Notes under the pieces: model-generated
What the model was told of the DNA's origin: nothing
Database searches by the model: none
Seen by the model: only the letters and a program-made list of their open reading frames with translations
Shown: positions 27,808 to 37,414 of the stretch, piece after piece
Layout: the number at the start of each line of letters is the position of its first letter
Numbering within the stretch: the first letter of the stretch is position 1
Position numbers and translations under genes: made by a program
Origin: Actinomycetota bacterium
GTDB lineage: Bacteria; Actinomycetota; Actinomycetes; Actinomycetales; Dermatophilaceae
DNA length: 64,000 nucleotides
Assembly (NCBI GenBank): GCA_020160805.1
Contig: JAIUPO010000011.1
Location: 54,865-118,864, forward strand
Direction: 5' to 3'

Positions 27808-29289
27808 TCAGGCGTTCTCGAGGTCTTCGAGGGTTGCCCGGGCACCCTTCTCGTGCAGGCTCGCGAGGAACCGCCGATAGGGCGTGGTGAAGCGCTCATC
27901 CTCGGCGAGGTCGCCGAAGAAGTCGCGATTGCGCAAGAAGGCGAGGTCGTCCTCGGACTGGGCGGCGGCCGCGGCCATCACCGTGTCCTTAAAGCGGTCG
28001 ACGACCTCGATGGGCTCACCCTGCTCGTCGGTGCCCTCGGCATACTTAGCCCAGGAGGCGACGATCAGCGCAGATCGCTCGATCGCTCCCCCGCGCACAA
28101 GGTTGATGCCGATCACGGGCACCAGCCACTTCGGGATCCGGTCCGAACTCTCCGCGCAGAGCCGCGCGAGGGTGTCGCGCACCTCCGGATTCGCGAAGCG
28201 CTCGATGAGCTGATGACGGTAGGCGTCCAGATCGACCCCCGGCACTTCGGGAAGTGTCGGGCTGCCCTCGTTCTCCATGTAGCCGAGGAGGAACTTCACG
28301 AAGAGCGGGTCCTGGCAGACCTCGTGCGCATAGCGATAGCCGCTGAGATAGCCGAGATAGCACAACGCCTGGTGGGAGGCGTTGAGCAGGCGCAGCTTCA
28401 TCAGCTCGTACGGCACGACATCCGGGACGATCTGGACGCCGACCTCCTCGAACGCCGGTCGCCCGGCGCCGAAGTTGTCCTCGAGAACCCACTGAGTGAA
28501 CGGCTCGCAGACCACCGGCCATTGATCGGCGATCCCGAATCGTTCGGCGAGATCGTCGATATCGGCCTGCGCGGTGACCGGCGTGATCCGATCGACCATG
28601 CAGTTGGGGAAGGCGACCTGCTCGCGGATGTATGCCGCGAGCTCGGGGTCCTTGAGTTCGGCAAAGGCCGTAATCATCTTCTGGGCGATATGGCCATTAC
28701 CGGGCAAGTTGTCGCAGGACATGACGGTGAACGGCGCGGTACCCGCATCGCGGCGTATCCGAGCAGCCTCGGTGATGAAGCCGAAGACACTGCGCGGACC
28801 ACCCTCACCGGCCAGGTCGGCCTGCAAGTCGGCGCCGGATGCATCGAACTCACCCGTGACCTGGTTGACGTGATAGCCGCCCTCGGTCACCGTCAGCGAG
28901 ACGATCCGGGTTGCTGGATCGGCGAGCCGATCCAGCACCGCGTGCGGGTCATCCGGCGCGAACAAATAGTCGACCATGCCGCCGATGACACGAGCGTCGC
29001 GCGAACCGTCCGGGTGCTTGACCACCAACGTGAACAAGCAGTCCTGGGCTTTCATCGCATCGCGCATCCGGACATCGCCGGGCATGGTGCCCACCCCGAC
29101 GATGCCCCAGTCGTGCGCCGCCCCAGCGTTCATCAAGGCGTCGAGGTACATCGCCTGATGGGCTCGATGGAAGCCGCCGACCCCGAAGTGGACGATGCCG
29201 GGAGTCAGGCCGGAGCGGTCGTATGCCGGGACGGCCACCTCGGGAGCCAGGCTCCCGAGAGTGGCGTTCGAGAGGGGGGTCGCCGACAT
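27808..29289 (-). CDS. mannitol/arabitol 2-dehydrogenase (long-chain polyol dehydrogenase)
   Basis: A 493-residue member of the mannitol 2-dehydrogenase family, oxidising a polyol with NAD. The N-terminal nucleotide part has GIVHFGVGGFHRAHQAMY and the catalytic Lys-Asn-His set lies in KLRLLNASHQALCY. The start is 1 nt from the stop of the permease gene. Family members take mannitol (to fructose) or D-arabitol (to D-xylulose); the neighbouring xylulokinase favours arabitol as at least one substrate, with mannitol remaining possible. Confidence 0.88.
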   Translation of the reverse strand: MSATPLSNATLGSLAPEVAVPAYDRSGLTPGIVHFGVGGFHRAHQAMYLDALMNAGAAHDWGIVGVGTMPGDVRMRDAMKAQDCLFTLVVKHPDGSRDARVIGGMVDYLFAPDDPHAVLDRLADPATRIVSLTVTEGGYHVNQVTGEFDASGADLQADLAGEGGPRSVFGFITEAARIRRDAGTAPFTVMSCDNLPGNGHIAQKMITAFAELKDPELAAYIREQVAFPNCMVDRITPVTAQADIDDLAERFGIADQWPVVCEPFTQWVLEDNFGAGRPAFEEVGVQIVPDVVPYELMKLRLLNASHQALCYLGYLSGYRYAHEVCQDPLFVKFLLGYMENEGSPTLPEVPGVDLDAYRHQLIERFANPEVRDTLARLCAESSDRIPKWLVPVIGINLVRGGAIERSALIVASWAKYAEGTDEQGEPIEVVDRFKDTVMAAAAAQSEDDLAFLRNRDFFGDLAEDERFTTPYRRFLASLHEKGARATLEDLENA

Positions 29290-29290
29290 A

Positions 29291-30148
29291 TCAGCGCACC
29301 GCACCCATCGACAGACCCTGGACCAGCTTGTCCTGCGCCGCGAATCCGGCAACAAGCACCGGCAGCGAGACCACCAACGAAGCCGCACACACCTTGGCCA
29401 AGAACAAGCCTTGGCTGGTGACGAAACCGGTCAGATAGACAGGCGCCGTCTGCGAGACCGTGCCGGTGAGCACGCGGGCGAAGAGCAATTCGTTCCAGCT
29501 GAAGATGAAGCAGATCAGCGCGGCGGAGGCCAAGCCGGGCATGACGACCGGAGCGACCACCTTGCGCAGGGTCAGGATCAACCCGGCGCCATCAACTTCC
29601 GCGGCCTCGAGCATTTCGCTCGGGACCTCGGCGAGGAAGCTGCGCAACATCCAGATCGCGATCGGCAGGTTCATCACCGTGTAGAACACGATGAGCAGCC
29701 AGATGTTGTCCAGCATGCCGACCTTCTTCGCGAAGAGGTAGATCGGCAGCAGGCCGGCCACGATGGGCAGGAACTTCGTCGACAGCAAGAAGAAGAGCAC
29801 ATCGCTCCACTTGCGCACCGGCCGAATCGAGAGGGCGTAGGCCGCCGGGAAGGCCAGCACCAGCACTAACAGGGTCGAGACGACACTGGCCATCACCGAG
29901 TTGATTAGCGAGGGCCATGGGCCGGACTCGAAGAAGGAGCGATAGCCCTCCAGCGTTAGCGGTGCGCCGAAGGACGGCGGGTTGGTCGCCGCATCGGGCT
30001 CACTGTGGAAGCTGGTCAGGATCATCCACAGCACCGGCGAGACGAACATCAGACCGACGACCCAGGCGGTGATCGACAAGATCACGCCGGAGCGCGGCTG
30101 CTTGTGAACATTCTCCACCTGTCCGGTCGAGAGGGTTTTGCCACTCAT
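29291..30148 (-). CDS. polyol/sugar ABC transporter permease (MalG type)
   Basis: A 285-residue inner-membrane permease with six hydrophobic segments. The cytoplasmic EAA loop that contacts the ATPase is EAAEVDGAGLILTLRKVVAPVVMPG. The ATG overlaps the stop of the partner permease (ATGA). No ATPase gene is in the operon, so a shared MsiK-like ATPase encoded elsewhere is expected. Confidence 0.9.
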   Translation of the reverse strand: MSGKTLSTGQVENVHKQPRSGVILSITAWVVGLMFVSPVLWMILTSFHSEPDAATNPPSFGAPLTLEGYRSFFESGPWPSLINSVMASVVSTLLVLVLAFPAAYALSIRPVRKWSDVLFFLLSTKFLPIVAGLLPIYLFAKKVGMLDNIWLLIVFYTVMNLPIAIWMLRSFLAEVPSEMLEAAEVDGAGLILTLRKVVAPVVMPGLASAALICFIFSWNELLFARVLTGTVSQTAPVYLTGFVTSQGLFLAKVCAASLVVSLPVLVAGFAAQDKLVQGLSMGAVR

Positions 30149-31080
30149 CGCTGCTCCTCCCGGAAGATGCTGAAGACGGTCCGCAGGGCCACGGTGGCCA
30201 CGAAGATCGTCAAGATGACGACGACGACGCCAGCGGCCGAGGCCAGACCGTAGTCCTGCCCTGTGTAGAAGGTTTGGTAGATGTAATAGGGCAGGTTCGC
30301 TGTGCCGAGACCACCGCCGGTGATCGTGAAGACATGGTCGAAGTTCTGCACGACATAGATCGTGCCGAGCAACCCGGACAGCTCCATATACGGCCGCAGG
30401 TGCGGCAGCGTCATATTGGTGAAGATCTGCCAGGGGCTGGCCCCGTCAATGCGCGCCGCCTCCACGACATCCATCGGCCGAGACTGCAATCCGGCCAGCA
30501 GGATGAGCATCATGAAGGGTGTCCACTGCCAGACGATGGCGAAGATGATCGACCACATGGGGTGATCGCTGATCCAGTCCGGCTGCGGTGCGTCCTCGCC
30601 GAAGATCTTGGTCAAGAGGCCGTTGAACAAGCCATATTCGGGGTTGTAGAGGGCGTGCTTCCACAGCAAGGCGGCCGCGACCGGGACGATGAGGAAGGGC
30701 GTGATCATCATCGTGCGCACGATGCCCTGGCCGAAGAACTTCCGGTCCAGCAGCAAGGCGATGAGCAGGCCGAGGAAAAGGGAGATCAAGACGACAGCGG
30801 CCGTGAGCAGCACGGTCACCCAGATCGCCTTGCGAGCCGACGGGTCCGTCAGGACCGTCTTGTAGTTGGCAATGCCTCCGAAGCCGCGCTCATCCGGGTA
30901 GTAGGCATTCCAATTCATGAACGAGGCACCGATCGTGAAGACGAACGGCAACTGCGTGACGAAGAAGACCAAGATCAATGCCGGAAGAAGCGGCATCCTG
31001 CGCGCCCAGTCTCCTGAGCGCGCAAGACGTGCCGGCTTCTTCGTGGCGACCCCGGCCCCCTTGGTGGGGGTCGTGGTCAT
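30145..31080 (-). CDS. polyol/sugar ABC transporter permease (MalF type)
   Basis: A 311-residue permease with a cytoplasmic N-terminus rich in Lys/Thr, six membrane segments, and the EAA loop EAARIDGASPWQIFTNMTLPHLRP. It starts with ATG at 31080, 4 bp after the substrate-binding protein gene, and overlaps the second permease. Confidence 0.9.
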   Translation of the reverse strand: MTTTPTKGAGVATKKPARLARSGDWARRMPLLPALILVFFVTQLPFVFTIGASFMNWNAYYPDERGFGGIANYKTVLTDPSARKAIWVTVLLTAAVVLISLFLGLLIALLLDRKFFGQGIVRTMMITPFLIVPVAAALLWKHALYNPEYGLFNGLLTKIFGEDAPQPDWISDHPMWSIIFAIVWQWTPFMMLILLAGLQSRPMDVVEAARIDGASPWQIFTNMTLPHLRPYMELSGLLGTIYVVQNFDHVFTITGGGLGTANLPYYIYQTFYTGQDYGLASAAGVVVVILTIFVATVALRTVFSIFREEQR

Positions 31081-31084
31081 GGGC

Positions 31085-32455
31085 TTACTTGTTCTGGTAC
31101 TTCTTGGCGACTTCCTCGGCCAGCTTCTGGCCTTGGTCGAGCGCCGCGTCAACGGTGGTCTGGCCCGCGATCGCGCTGCTGACCAACTGGCTCACGTCCG
31201 TGCCGAGCTTCGGGAACTCGGGGATGCCGACGAACTGGATGCCCATCGCCGGGCGCGGCTGCGCACCCGGGTTCAGCGGGTCAGCCGACTCGATGGCGGC
31301 CTTTTCCTTCTCCGCGAAGGCGCCGGCTTCCTTCAGGTAGTCGGCATTGGAGTAGGTCGAGGCGCGCTTGCCGGACGGGATCTTGGCCCAGCCGAGTTCC
31401 TTGCCGACCAGCTCTTCATACTCCTTGCTGGAGGCCCAGGAGATGAACTTCCAGGCGTTGTCCTGGTTCTTGGAAGCCTTCTGGACCGCCCAGGCCCAGG
31501 TGTAGAGCCAGCCCGAGCTCTTGGTCTTGTTGACCGGTGCGGCGGCGTAGCCGACCTTGCCCTTGATCGGGGAGTTGGCGGCCTCGAGCGAGCCGGCGGC
31601 CGAGGTGGCGTCGTACCACATCGCGACCTTGCCCTGAGTCATGTTGTTGAGGCACTCGGTGAAGCCCGCCTGCGGGGCACCGGCCTCGCCGTGCGCCTTG
31701 ACGAGGTCGACATAGAAGTTGACGGCCTCCTTGAACTCCGGGGCGTTGACGCCGGGGGTCCAGTCTTCGTTGAACCAGGTGCCGCCGAAGGTGTTGACGA
31801 CGGTGGTCAGCGGGGCGAAGATCTGGCCCCAGCCCGGCATACCGCGCAGGCAGATGCCCTTCATACCGGACTCCGCGCCGTCCGCCTTGGCGGCGAGGTC
31901 GGCGACCTCGGCCCAGGTCGGGTTGTCGGGCATCGTTAGGCCCTTGGCGTCGAAGATGTCCTTGCGGTACATCAAGAACGACGACTCGCCATAGAACGGC
32001 TCGCCATAGATCTTCCCGTCGACCGAGAGCGAGGTCGTCATCGACTTCATGATGTCTGACTGGTTGAAGGCGGAGTCGCCATTGGCCTTCTCGGTGAGGT
32101 CCGCGACCCAGCCGTTCTTGGCGTAGATCGGGATCTCGAAGTTGGAGAGGGAGGCCACGTCATACTGCCCAGCCTGTGAGGAGAACTCCTGGCTGATCTT
32201 GGCGCGGACGTCATTCTCCGGAAGAACGGTGTAGTTGACTTTGATGCCCGTCGCCTTGGTGAAGTTGGCCTCGGTGAGCTTGCGCAGGTCTTCCATCTGC
32301 GGGTTGTTGACCATCAAGACGTTGACGGAACCACCACTACCGCCGCTGCCACCGGTGTTGCCGCCGCCGCCCCCACCGGCGCCGGAACAACCCGCGAGCC
32401 CGGCCGCCACGAGCGATGTCGCGCCCGTCAGTGCCCAGAACTTCCTACCAGCCAT
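31085..32455 (-). CDS. polyol/sugar ABC transporter substrate-binding lipoprotein
   Basis: A 456-residue extracellular solute-binding protein (family 1). Lipobox LAGC lies at residues ~19-22, followed by a Gly/Ser linker and a two-lobed binding domain (VNVLMVNNPQMEDLRKL, IYGEPFYGESSFLMYRKD, KISWAS-like WKFISWASSKEY). GAGGAGAG lies just upstream of the ATG at 32455. First gene of the operon; divergent from the SorC regulator. Confidence 0.9.
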   Translation of the reverse strand: MAGRKFWALTGATSLVAAGLAGCSGAGGGGGGNTGGSGGSGGSVNVLMVNNPQMEDLRKLTEANFTKATGIKVNYTVLPENDVRAKISQEFSSQAGQYDVASLSNFEIPIYAKNGWVADLTEKANGDSAFNQSDIMKSMTTSLSVDGKIYGEPFYGESSFLMYRKDIFDAKGLTMPDNPTWAEVADLAAKADGAESGMKGICLRGMPGWGQIFAPLTTVVNTFGGTWFNEDWTPGVNAPEFKEAVNFYVDLVKAHGEAGAPQAGFTECLNNMTQGKVAMWYDATSAAGSLEAANSPIKGKVGYAAAPVNKTKSSGWLYTWAWAVQKASKNQDNAWKFISWASSKEYEELVGKELGWAKIPSGKRASTYSNADYLKEAGAFAEKEKAAIESADPLNPGAQPRPAMGIQFVGIPEFPKLGTDVSQLVSSAIAGQTTVDAALDQGQKLAEEVAKKYQNK

Positions 32456-32498
32456 TGCGTCTCTCTCCTCGTTGAGTGGAACGCCGGAACCCGTGTGC

Positions 32499-32527
32499 TC
32501 ATTTGAGCGCACCCCGCGCACATATGA
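32499..32527. promoter_or_regulatory. candidate SorC-type operator
   Basis: Interrupted dyad: TCATTTGAGCGC, 5 bp, GCGCACATATGA (10 of 12 positions symmetric), in the divergent region between the transporter operon and its regulator. It includes a shorter perfect palindrome GCTCATTTGAGC (32497-32508). It overlaps the ATG at 32524, which argues against that ATG being the regulator start. Confidence 0.5.
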
Positions 32528-32583
32528 GTAAAGTGGTCCCTGTCACACTTGTCAAGGACGACACCACTAGATGGGATCAGAAC

Positions 32584-33537
32584 GTGACCGAGGCCCTGGG
32601 ACCCTCCGCGAGGGTGCTCGCCGCCGCGGTCGCGCGCCGGCACTACCTCGCCGGGGAGTCGAAAGTCGATATCGCCGGCGCCCTAGGGATCAGTCGGTTC
32701 AAGGTCGCCCGGCTGCTTGACCTGGCCCATGAACTCGGCATCGTGCGCATCGAGATCGCGAGCGACCAGATCGTGGATCTCCAACTCTCCGAAGAGGTTC
32801 GGGAAGCCTGGGAGCTCCATCACTGCACGGTCGTGCTCGGTCACGGCGCCGACGCGGTGGCGCGCGAGGACCTAGGTCGCACGGCCGCAGAACTGCTGTG
32901 CGAAGTGGTGACCGATAAGGATGTGCTCGGGCTGCCCTGGGCGCGCTCGGTCTCCGACATGATCCGCTCGATCACCGCCTTCCCACGGATCCCGATTGTG
33001 CAATTGAGCGGCTCGGTCGTCGTGCCGGACGAAACCACCAGTCCGGTCGACATCGTCGGACGTATCGCCCGCATCGCCGGCGGCGAGGCGCATTTGTTCT
33101 ATGCCCCGCTCATCCTCGACGATGCCACCTCGGCCACCGTCATGCGCCGCCAGCCATCAGTCGCCTCCGCCCTCGCGGCTGCCGACCGGGTGACGATCGC
33201 CGTGGCCGGCATCGGCGCGTGGGCGCCTGGGCAGTCGACCGTCTACGACACGATCGGCCCCGAGGATCGCGCGGAGGCGGTCTCGGCCGGTGTCGTCGGG
33301 GAGGTCATGGGCATCTATTACGGAGCCGATGGTGCACCGGTGCCGACCCATCTGACGGATCGGATGGTCACCTTGACCGGCGATCGGCTGCGGGCCGTTC
33401 CGGAGGTGATCGGCATCGCGCGCGGCCGCAACAAGGCCCAGGCGGTGCGGGGTGCGTTGCGCGGCGGCCTGCTGAAATCCCTCGTCATTGACACCGAGAT
33501 CGCCCAGTCGCTCTTGGCGGGTGACTGGCCTCGCTAA
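32584..33537 (+). CDS. SorC/DeoR-type sugar-binding transcriptional regulator
   Basis: A 317-residue regulator. The N-terminal helix-turn-helix is KVDIAGALGISRFKVARLLDLA and the C-terminal SorC ligand domain includes GLPWARSVSDMI, VAGIGAWAPG and VIGIARGRNKAQAVRGAL. GTG at 32584 is chosen because TGGGAT (32572-32577) gives a leaderless-type promoter and the operator covers the alternative ATG at 32524. It most likely senses a polyol phosphate or sugar and controls the divergent transporter operon. Confidence 0.85.
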   Translation: MTEALGPSARVLAAAVARRHYLAGESKVDIAGALGISRFKVARLLDLAHELGIVRIEIASDQIVDLQLSEEVREAWELHHCTVVLGHGADAVAREDLGRTAAELLCEVVTDKDVLGLPWARSVSDMIRSITAFPRIPIVQLSGSVVVPDETTSPVDIVGRIARIAGGEAHLFYAPLILDDATSATVMRRQPSVASALAAADRVTIAVAGIGAWAPGQSTVYDTIGPEDRAEAVSAGVVGEVMGIYYGADGAPVPTHLTDRMVTLTGDRLRAVPEVIGIARGRNKAQAVRGALRGGLLKSLVIDTEIAQSLLAGDWPR

Positions 33538-33546
33538 GCGCGAGCC

Positions 33547-34368
33547 TTAGCCGATGATCTCCCCCGTGCTCGGGTCGACGACGCCGACCAAATCCGACTC
33601 TGGTGCCGGGTCGAGCAAGTGCGGGCCATTGGCCTGATTGGAACTGACCGCCCGGCTCACGGGGTATGCCGCGAAGCGCCCCGGATCGGCATACTCCAGC
33701 AGGTCGGACACCCCCTCCGGGTCGGTCAGCGCGGGATCGAGCCAGCGCTGCCAATCCTGCTTCTCCAACACGAGGGGTTGGCGGTCATGGATCCGGTCCA
33801 GCCCGGGCTCGGCGGCCGTCGTGATCACCGCGAAGGAGACCACCCAGGCCGACGGATCGTCGGGATCGGCCACGGCGCGATCGCGCCAGAACTCATAGAT
33901 CCCCGCCATGGCCACCAGGGCGCCATCCCCGCGGTGGATGAAGAAGGGCTGCTTGCGTGGCTTGCCCTTGGCGTCGGTCGCCGAGGGCGAGACCTGCCAT
34001 TCGTACCAGCCCTGCGCCGGGACCAGGGCCCGACGGGCAGCAAGGGCGCGGGCATAGGCCGGCTTCTCCCCGATGGTCTCGGCGCGCGCATTGATCATCC
34101 GGGCGCCGCCCTTGACGTCCTTGGACCAACTCGGAACTAGGCCCCAGGTGAGCAAGCGCAGCTGGCGCACCGGCTCCTGACCCATGGCCCGGGTGAGGAT
34201 GACCGGCGCCTGCTTGGTGGGCGCCATATTCCAGTCCGGCGTGCCCGCCGGCGGCGACTGCGGGTTGACCAGAATGGACGCGGTGGCCTCGTCGTGCCGA
34301 TCCGCCTCGACATCAAAGACCTCGACCAATTCGGCCAGGTCCGCGCTGGCGGCATACCTCCCGCACAT
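33547..34368 (-). CDS. yedK: SOS response-associated peptidase (SRAP/YedK, HMCES homologue)
   Basis: A 273-residue SRAP protein that forms a covalent link with abasic sites in single-stranded DNA. The catalytic Cys is residue 2 (MCGRY); the other active-site residues are visible as Asn in MINARAET, Glu in GWYEW and His in RIHDRQPLVL. The MCGRY start at 34368 is unambiguous. Convergent with the SorC gene (9 bp). Confidence 0.93.
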   Translation of the reverse strand: MCGRYAASADLAELVEVFDVEADRHDEATASILVNPQSPPAGTPDWNMAPTKQAPVILTRAMGQEPVRQLRLLTWGLVPSWSKDVKGGARMINARAETIGEKPAYARALAARRALVPAQGWYEWQVSPSATDAKGKPRKQPFFIHRGDGALVAMAGIYEFWRDRAVADPDDPSAWVVSFAVITTAAEPGLDRIHDRQPLVLEKQDWQRWLDPALTDPEGVSDLLEYADPGRFAAYPVSRAVSSNQANGPHLLDPAPESDLVGVVDPSTGEIIG

Positions 34369-34466
34369 GCGGCGGCTCCATTTCTCGGGGGCGAGCTTCG
34401 CTCCGCGCGGGGCGGTGCGGCGTCTACGGTAGGAGTAGACAACTGCACCCGACCCTAGAAGGTTCC

Positions 34467-35009
34467 ATGACTCTCGTGCGCCGTGTTGCTCGTCCCTTGC
34501 TCGCCTCAATGTTCCTCGTGGGAGGCCTGGACGCCCTGCGCCACCCTGGCCGGCTGACTCCGAAGGCCGAACCCGTCGTCAAGGCGCTCGCCGGCCCGCT
34601 GGGCCTACCCGATGACACCGAACTGCTCGTGCGCGCCAATGGCGCAGCGATGGTTGCGGGTGGCGCCTTGCTCGCGACGGGTCGCTTCCCGCGATTGGCC
34701 GCCTCCGTGCTGGCGGGTTCGCTGGTGCCGACGACCTATGCCGGACACCCGTTCTGGCAGGACACCGACCCGGCGACGCGGGCCCAGAACCGCATCCAAT
34801 TCTTGAAGAATCTCAGCATCCTCGGCGGCGTCTTGCTCGCGGCCGTCGACACCGAGGGCAAGCCCGGCCTGGCCTATCGCGCCCGGATGGCCGGCGATGC
34901 CGCCTCGCGAACTCGGTCCTCGGTGGCTAAGGACGCGCGGTATGCCGCCCGCACCGCCAAGCGGGAAGCGCGCCTGAAGCTCGCCACGGCAACCGATGCC
35001 TTCAGCTGA
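34467..35009 (+). CDS. DoxX family membrane protein
   Basis: A 180-residue protein with a DoxX domain: [17 protein letters not shown] at the start, an internal [15 protein letters not shown] helix, and [18 protein letters not shown], about four hydrophobic segments. The last ~45 residues are a basic Ala/Arg tail. DoxX proteins are linked to redox homeostasis. Its 3' end overlaps the start of aroA by 14 bp. Confidence 0.85.
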   Translation: MTLVRRVARPLLASMFLVGGLDALRHPGRLTPKAEPVVKALAGPLGLPDDTELLVRANGAAMVAGGALLATGRFPRLAASVLAGSLVPTTYAGHPFWQDTDPATRAQNRIQFLKNLSILGGVLLAAVDTEGKPGLAYRARMAGDAASRTRSSVAKDARYAARTAKREARLKLATATDAFS

Positions 35010-36321
35010 TCCGTCGCCGCCCGGGCCGGACGGTCTGTGGGCGGCGCCCCTGGCCACCGGCCCCGTCCAGGCCGTCGTCACCCTTCCGGGCAGCAAATCG
35101 CTGACCAATCGATATCTGGTGCTCTCCGCGCACGCGCAGGAGAGTTCCCGGTTGCGCTCCCCCCTGCGATCGCGGGACACCCTGCTCATGGCGCAAGCCC
35201 TGCGGGAGCTCGGGTGCGAGGTCGGCGGGGCCCCCGATCAGCCCGCCGACTGGATCGTCACTCCGCATACCCTGCGGGGCGGCGGCACCGTGGATTGCGG
35301 TCTCGCGGGCAATGTGATGCGTTTCGTGCCGCCGGTGGCGGCCTTGGCGGCTGGACCGGTGGCCTTCATCGGCGACGCGCACGCCGCCGCGCGGCCGATG
35401 TCCGTGATTCTCGAGGCGCTCCGTGCGCTGGGCGTCGAGATCGACGACGAGGGCCGTGGCAGCCTGCCCTTCACCGTGCGCGGGCGCGGCGCGGTCCGTG
35501 GCGGAGCAGTGACCTTGGACGCCTCGGCGTCCTCGCAATTCGTCTCGGGACTGTTGCTGTCCGGGCCGCGCTTCGAGCACGGGCTGACGGTGCACCACGA
35601 CGGGAAGTCCGTGCCGAGCCTGCCCCACATCGAGATGACGATGGAGACGCTGCGCGACGCTGGCGCCATGGTGGACGACACGACACCACACACCTGGCAC
35701 GTCGAGCCGAGCGAAATCAACTCTCTCGATGTCGTCGTCGAGCCCGACTTGTCGAATGCCGCGCAATTCCTCGCGGCCGCCCTGGTCACCGGCGGTCGAG
35801 TGCGCATCCCCGGCTGGCCGCAGTACACCACCCAAGGCGGCGACGCGCTGCGCGACATCCTCGACCGCATGGGCGCCGATATCGTGCTGGATCGCGATGG
35901 CCTGACGATTACCGGCGGGGGCGGCGGCATCCACGGCCTCGACATCGACCTGCATGACAGCAGCGAGCTGACCCCCGTCATCGCGGCCCTGTGCGCGCTC
36001 GCCGAGCGCCCGAGCGTGATCCGCGGCGTCGCCCATATCCGGGGCCACGAGACGGACCGCCTGGCAGCCCTCGCTACCGAACTCAATGCGCTCGGTGGCG
36101 ACGTCAGGGAAACGGAGGACGGCCTGCGAATCCGCCCTCGGCCGCTGCACGGCGGCACCTTCCACACCTATGCCGACCACCGGATGGTGATGGCCGCCGC
36201 CCTGCTGGGACTGGTCGTGCCGGGGATCCACGTCGAGAATGTGGCGACCGTCGCCAAGACTTTGCCCACCTTCGTGGACCTGTGGGATGGCATGCTCGGG
36301 CAGAGCCAGGCCCCCGCGTGA
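34996..36321 (+). CDS. aroA: 3-phosphoshikimate 1-carboxyvinyltransferase (EPSP synthase)
   Basis: Sixth enzyme of the shikimate pathway, 441 residues. Landmarks: [56 protein letters not shown] and [13 protein letters not shown]. The loop near the PEP site reads LAGNVMRF: an Asn stands where relatives have Thr (GTVMRF in other actinobacteria). The gene overlaps DoxX upstream and rsgA downstream (GTGA), an arrangement common in actinobacteria. Confidence 0.95.
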   Translation: MPSADPSPPGPDGLWAAPLATGPVQAVVTLPGSKSLTNRYLVLSAHAQESSRLRSPLRSRDTLLMAQALRELGCEVGGAPDQPADWIVTPHTLRGGGTVDCGLAGNVMRFVPPVAALAAGPVAFIGDAHAAARPMSVILEALRALGVEIDDEGRGSLPFTVRGRGAVRGGAVTLDASASSQFVSGLLLSGPRFEHGLTVHHDGKSVPSLPHIEMTMETLRDAGAMVDDTTPHTWHVEPSEINSLDVVVEPDLSNAAQFLAAALVTGGRVRIPGWPQYTTQGGDALRDILDRMGADIVLDRDGLTITGGGGGIHGLDIDLHDSSELTPVIAALCALAERPSVIRGVAHIRGHETDRLAALATELNALGGDVRETEDGLRIRPRPLHGGTFHTYADHRMVMAAALLGLVVPGIHVENVATVAKTLPTFVDLWDGMLGQSQAPA

Positions 36322-37331
36322 GCCGCCGGGAGTATGACGAGGACGACGTCCGCGTCCGGCCCGGTCGGCGCGGCTCTCGCCCGCGCAGCAAGGACCGGCC
36401 GGCGCACGCCGATGCGACGATGGCCCGGGTGACGGGGGTGGACCGGGGCCGCTATACGACCTTGGTCGAAGGCCCTCCGGATCGCATCGTCTTGGCGATG
36501 AAGGCGCGGGAGTTGGGCCGCAAAGGCATCGTGGTCGGCGACCAGGTGGCGCTGGTGGGTGACGCCTCCGGCGCGCCCGGCAGCCTGGCGCGCATCGTGC
36601 GCGTCGAGCCCCGGGCCAGCATTCTGCGGCGCACCGCCGACGACACCGACCCGATCGAGCGCGCCATCGTCGCCAATGTCGACCAATTGGTGGTCGTCTC
36701 CGCGCTGGCCAATCCCGAGCCGCGGCCGCGGCTGATCGATCGCTGCCTCGTCGCTGCGTATGACGCCGACCTCGACCCGCTGCTCGTGCTGACCAAAGCC
36801 GACCTCACCGACCCGGCGCCCTTCCTGGCCAACTATGCGCCGCTCGAGGTGCCCTATGTCGTGACCTCCTCCGCTGCGGGCGAGTGGGTCGGCCTGGACG
36901 CCGTCCGCGACCATCTCGCGGGGCGCGTGTCGGTCCTCGTCGGGCACTCGGGCGTGGGCAAGTCCACCCTCGTCAACGCGCTGGTCCCGGATGCCGGCCG
37001 GGCCACCGGGGCTGTCAATGATGTGACGGGGCGCGGGCGGCATACCTCCACCTCGGCGGTCGCCCTCCAGTTGCCCGTCGGCGGCTGGGTCATCGACACC
37101 CCCGGCATCCGCTCCTTCGGGCTGGCCCATGTCGATCTGGACCGGATCATTCACCATTTCCCCGACCTGGAGCCGGGCACCGCCGAATGTCCGCGTGGCT
37201 GCACGCATGACGAACCCGAGTGCGGCCTGGACGAGTGGGTTGCCTCTGGCCAGGCCGGACCCGCTGGCGCGGCCCGCCTGGACAGCCTGCGCCGCTTGCT
37301 GCGCGCCCGTGGTGCCCAGTCCGGCGACTGA
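36318..37331 (+). CDS. rsgA: ribosome small subunit-dependent GTPase A
   Basis: A 337-residue circularly permuted GTPase assisting 30S maturation. The N-terminus is basic and disordered, then an OB fold; G4 TKADLTD precedes G1 [12 protein letters not shown] and G3 DTPGIRSFG, the permuted order of the family. The C-terminal zinc site is [16 protein letters not shown] start overlaps the aroA stop. A terminator follows at 37365. Confidence 0.95.
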   Translation: MSRREYDEDDVRVRPGRRGSRPRSKDRPAHADATMARVTGVDRGRYTTLVEGPPDRIVLAMKARELGRKGIVVGDQVALVGDASGAPGSLARIVRVEPRASILRRTADDTDPIERAIVANVDQLVVVSALANPEPRPRLIDRCLVAAYDADLDPLLVLTKADLTDPAPFLANYAPLEVPYVVTSSAAGEWVGLDAVRDHLAGRVSVLVGHSGVGKSTLVNALVPDAGRATGAVNDVTGRGRHTSTSAVALQLPVGGWVIDTPGIRSFGLAHVDLDRIIHHFPDLEPGTAECPRGCTHDEPECGLDEWVASGQAGPAGAARLDSLRRLLRARGAQSGD

Positions 37332-37364
37332 CCCTGCCCCCCGACGACCCGCCAGTATGCCGAC

Positions 37365-37397
37365 GGGCCGGCCCGAGGGGTGTCCTCGAACCGGCCC
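37365..37397. terminator. bidirectional terminator between rsgA and oppF
   Basis: Stem GGGCCGG / CCGGCCC with an inner CGAGG / CCTCG stem, followed by GTTT on the plus strand, between two convergent genes. Confidence 0.7.
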
Positions 37398-37414
37398 GTT
37401 TCCCGATCTATCGC

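Noticed and set aside
32524..32526. ATG as start of the SorC regulator
   Set aside because: It lies inside the operator-like dyad and adds 20 residues before the helix-turn-helix; the GTG at 32584 has a better promoter context.
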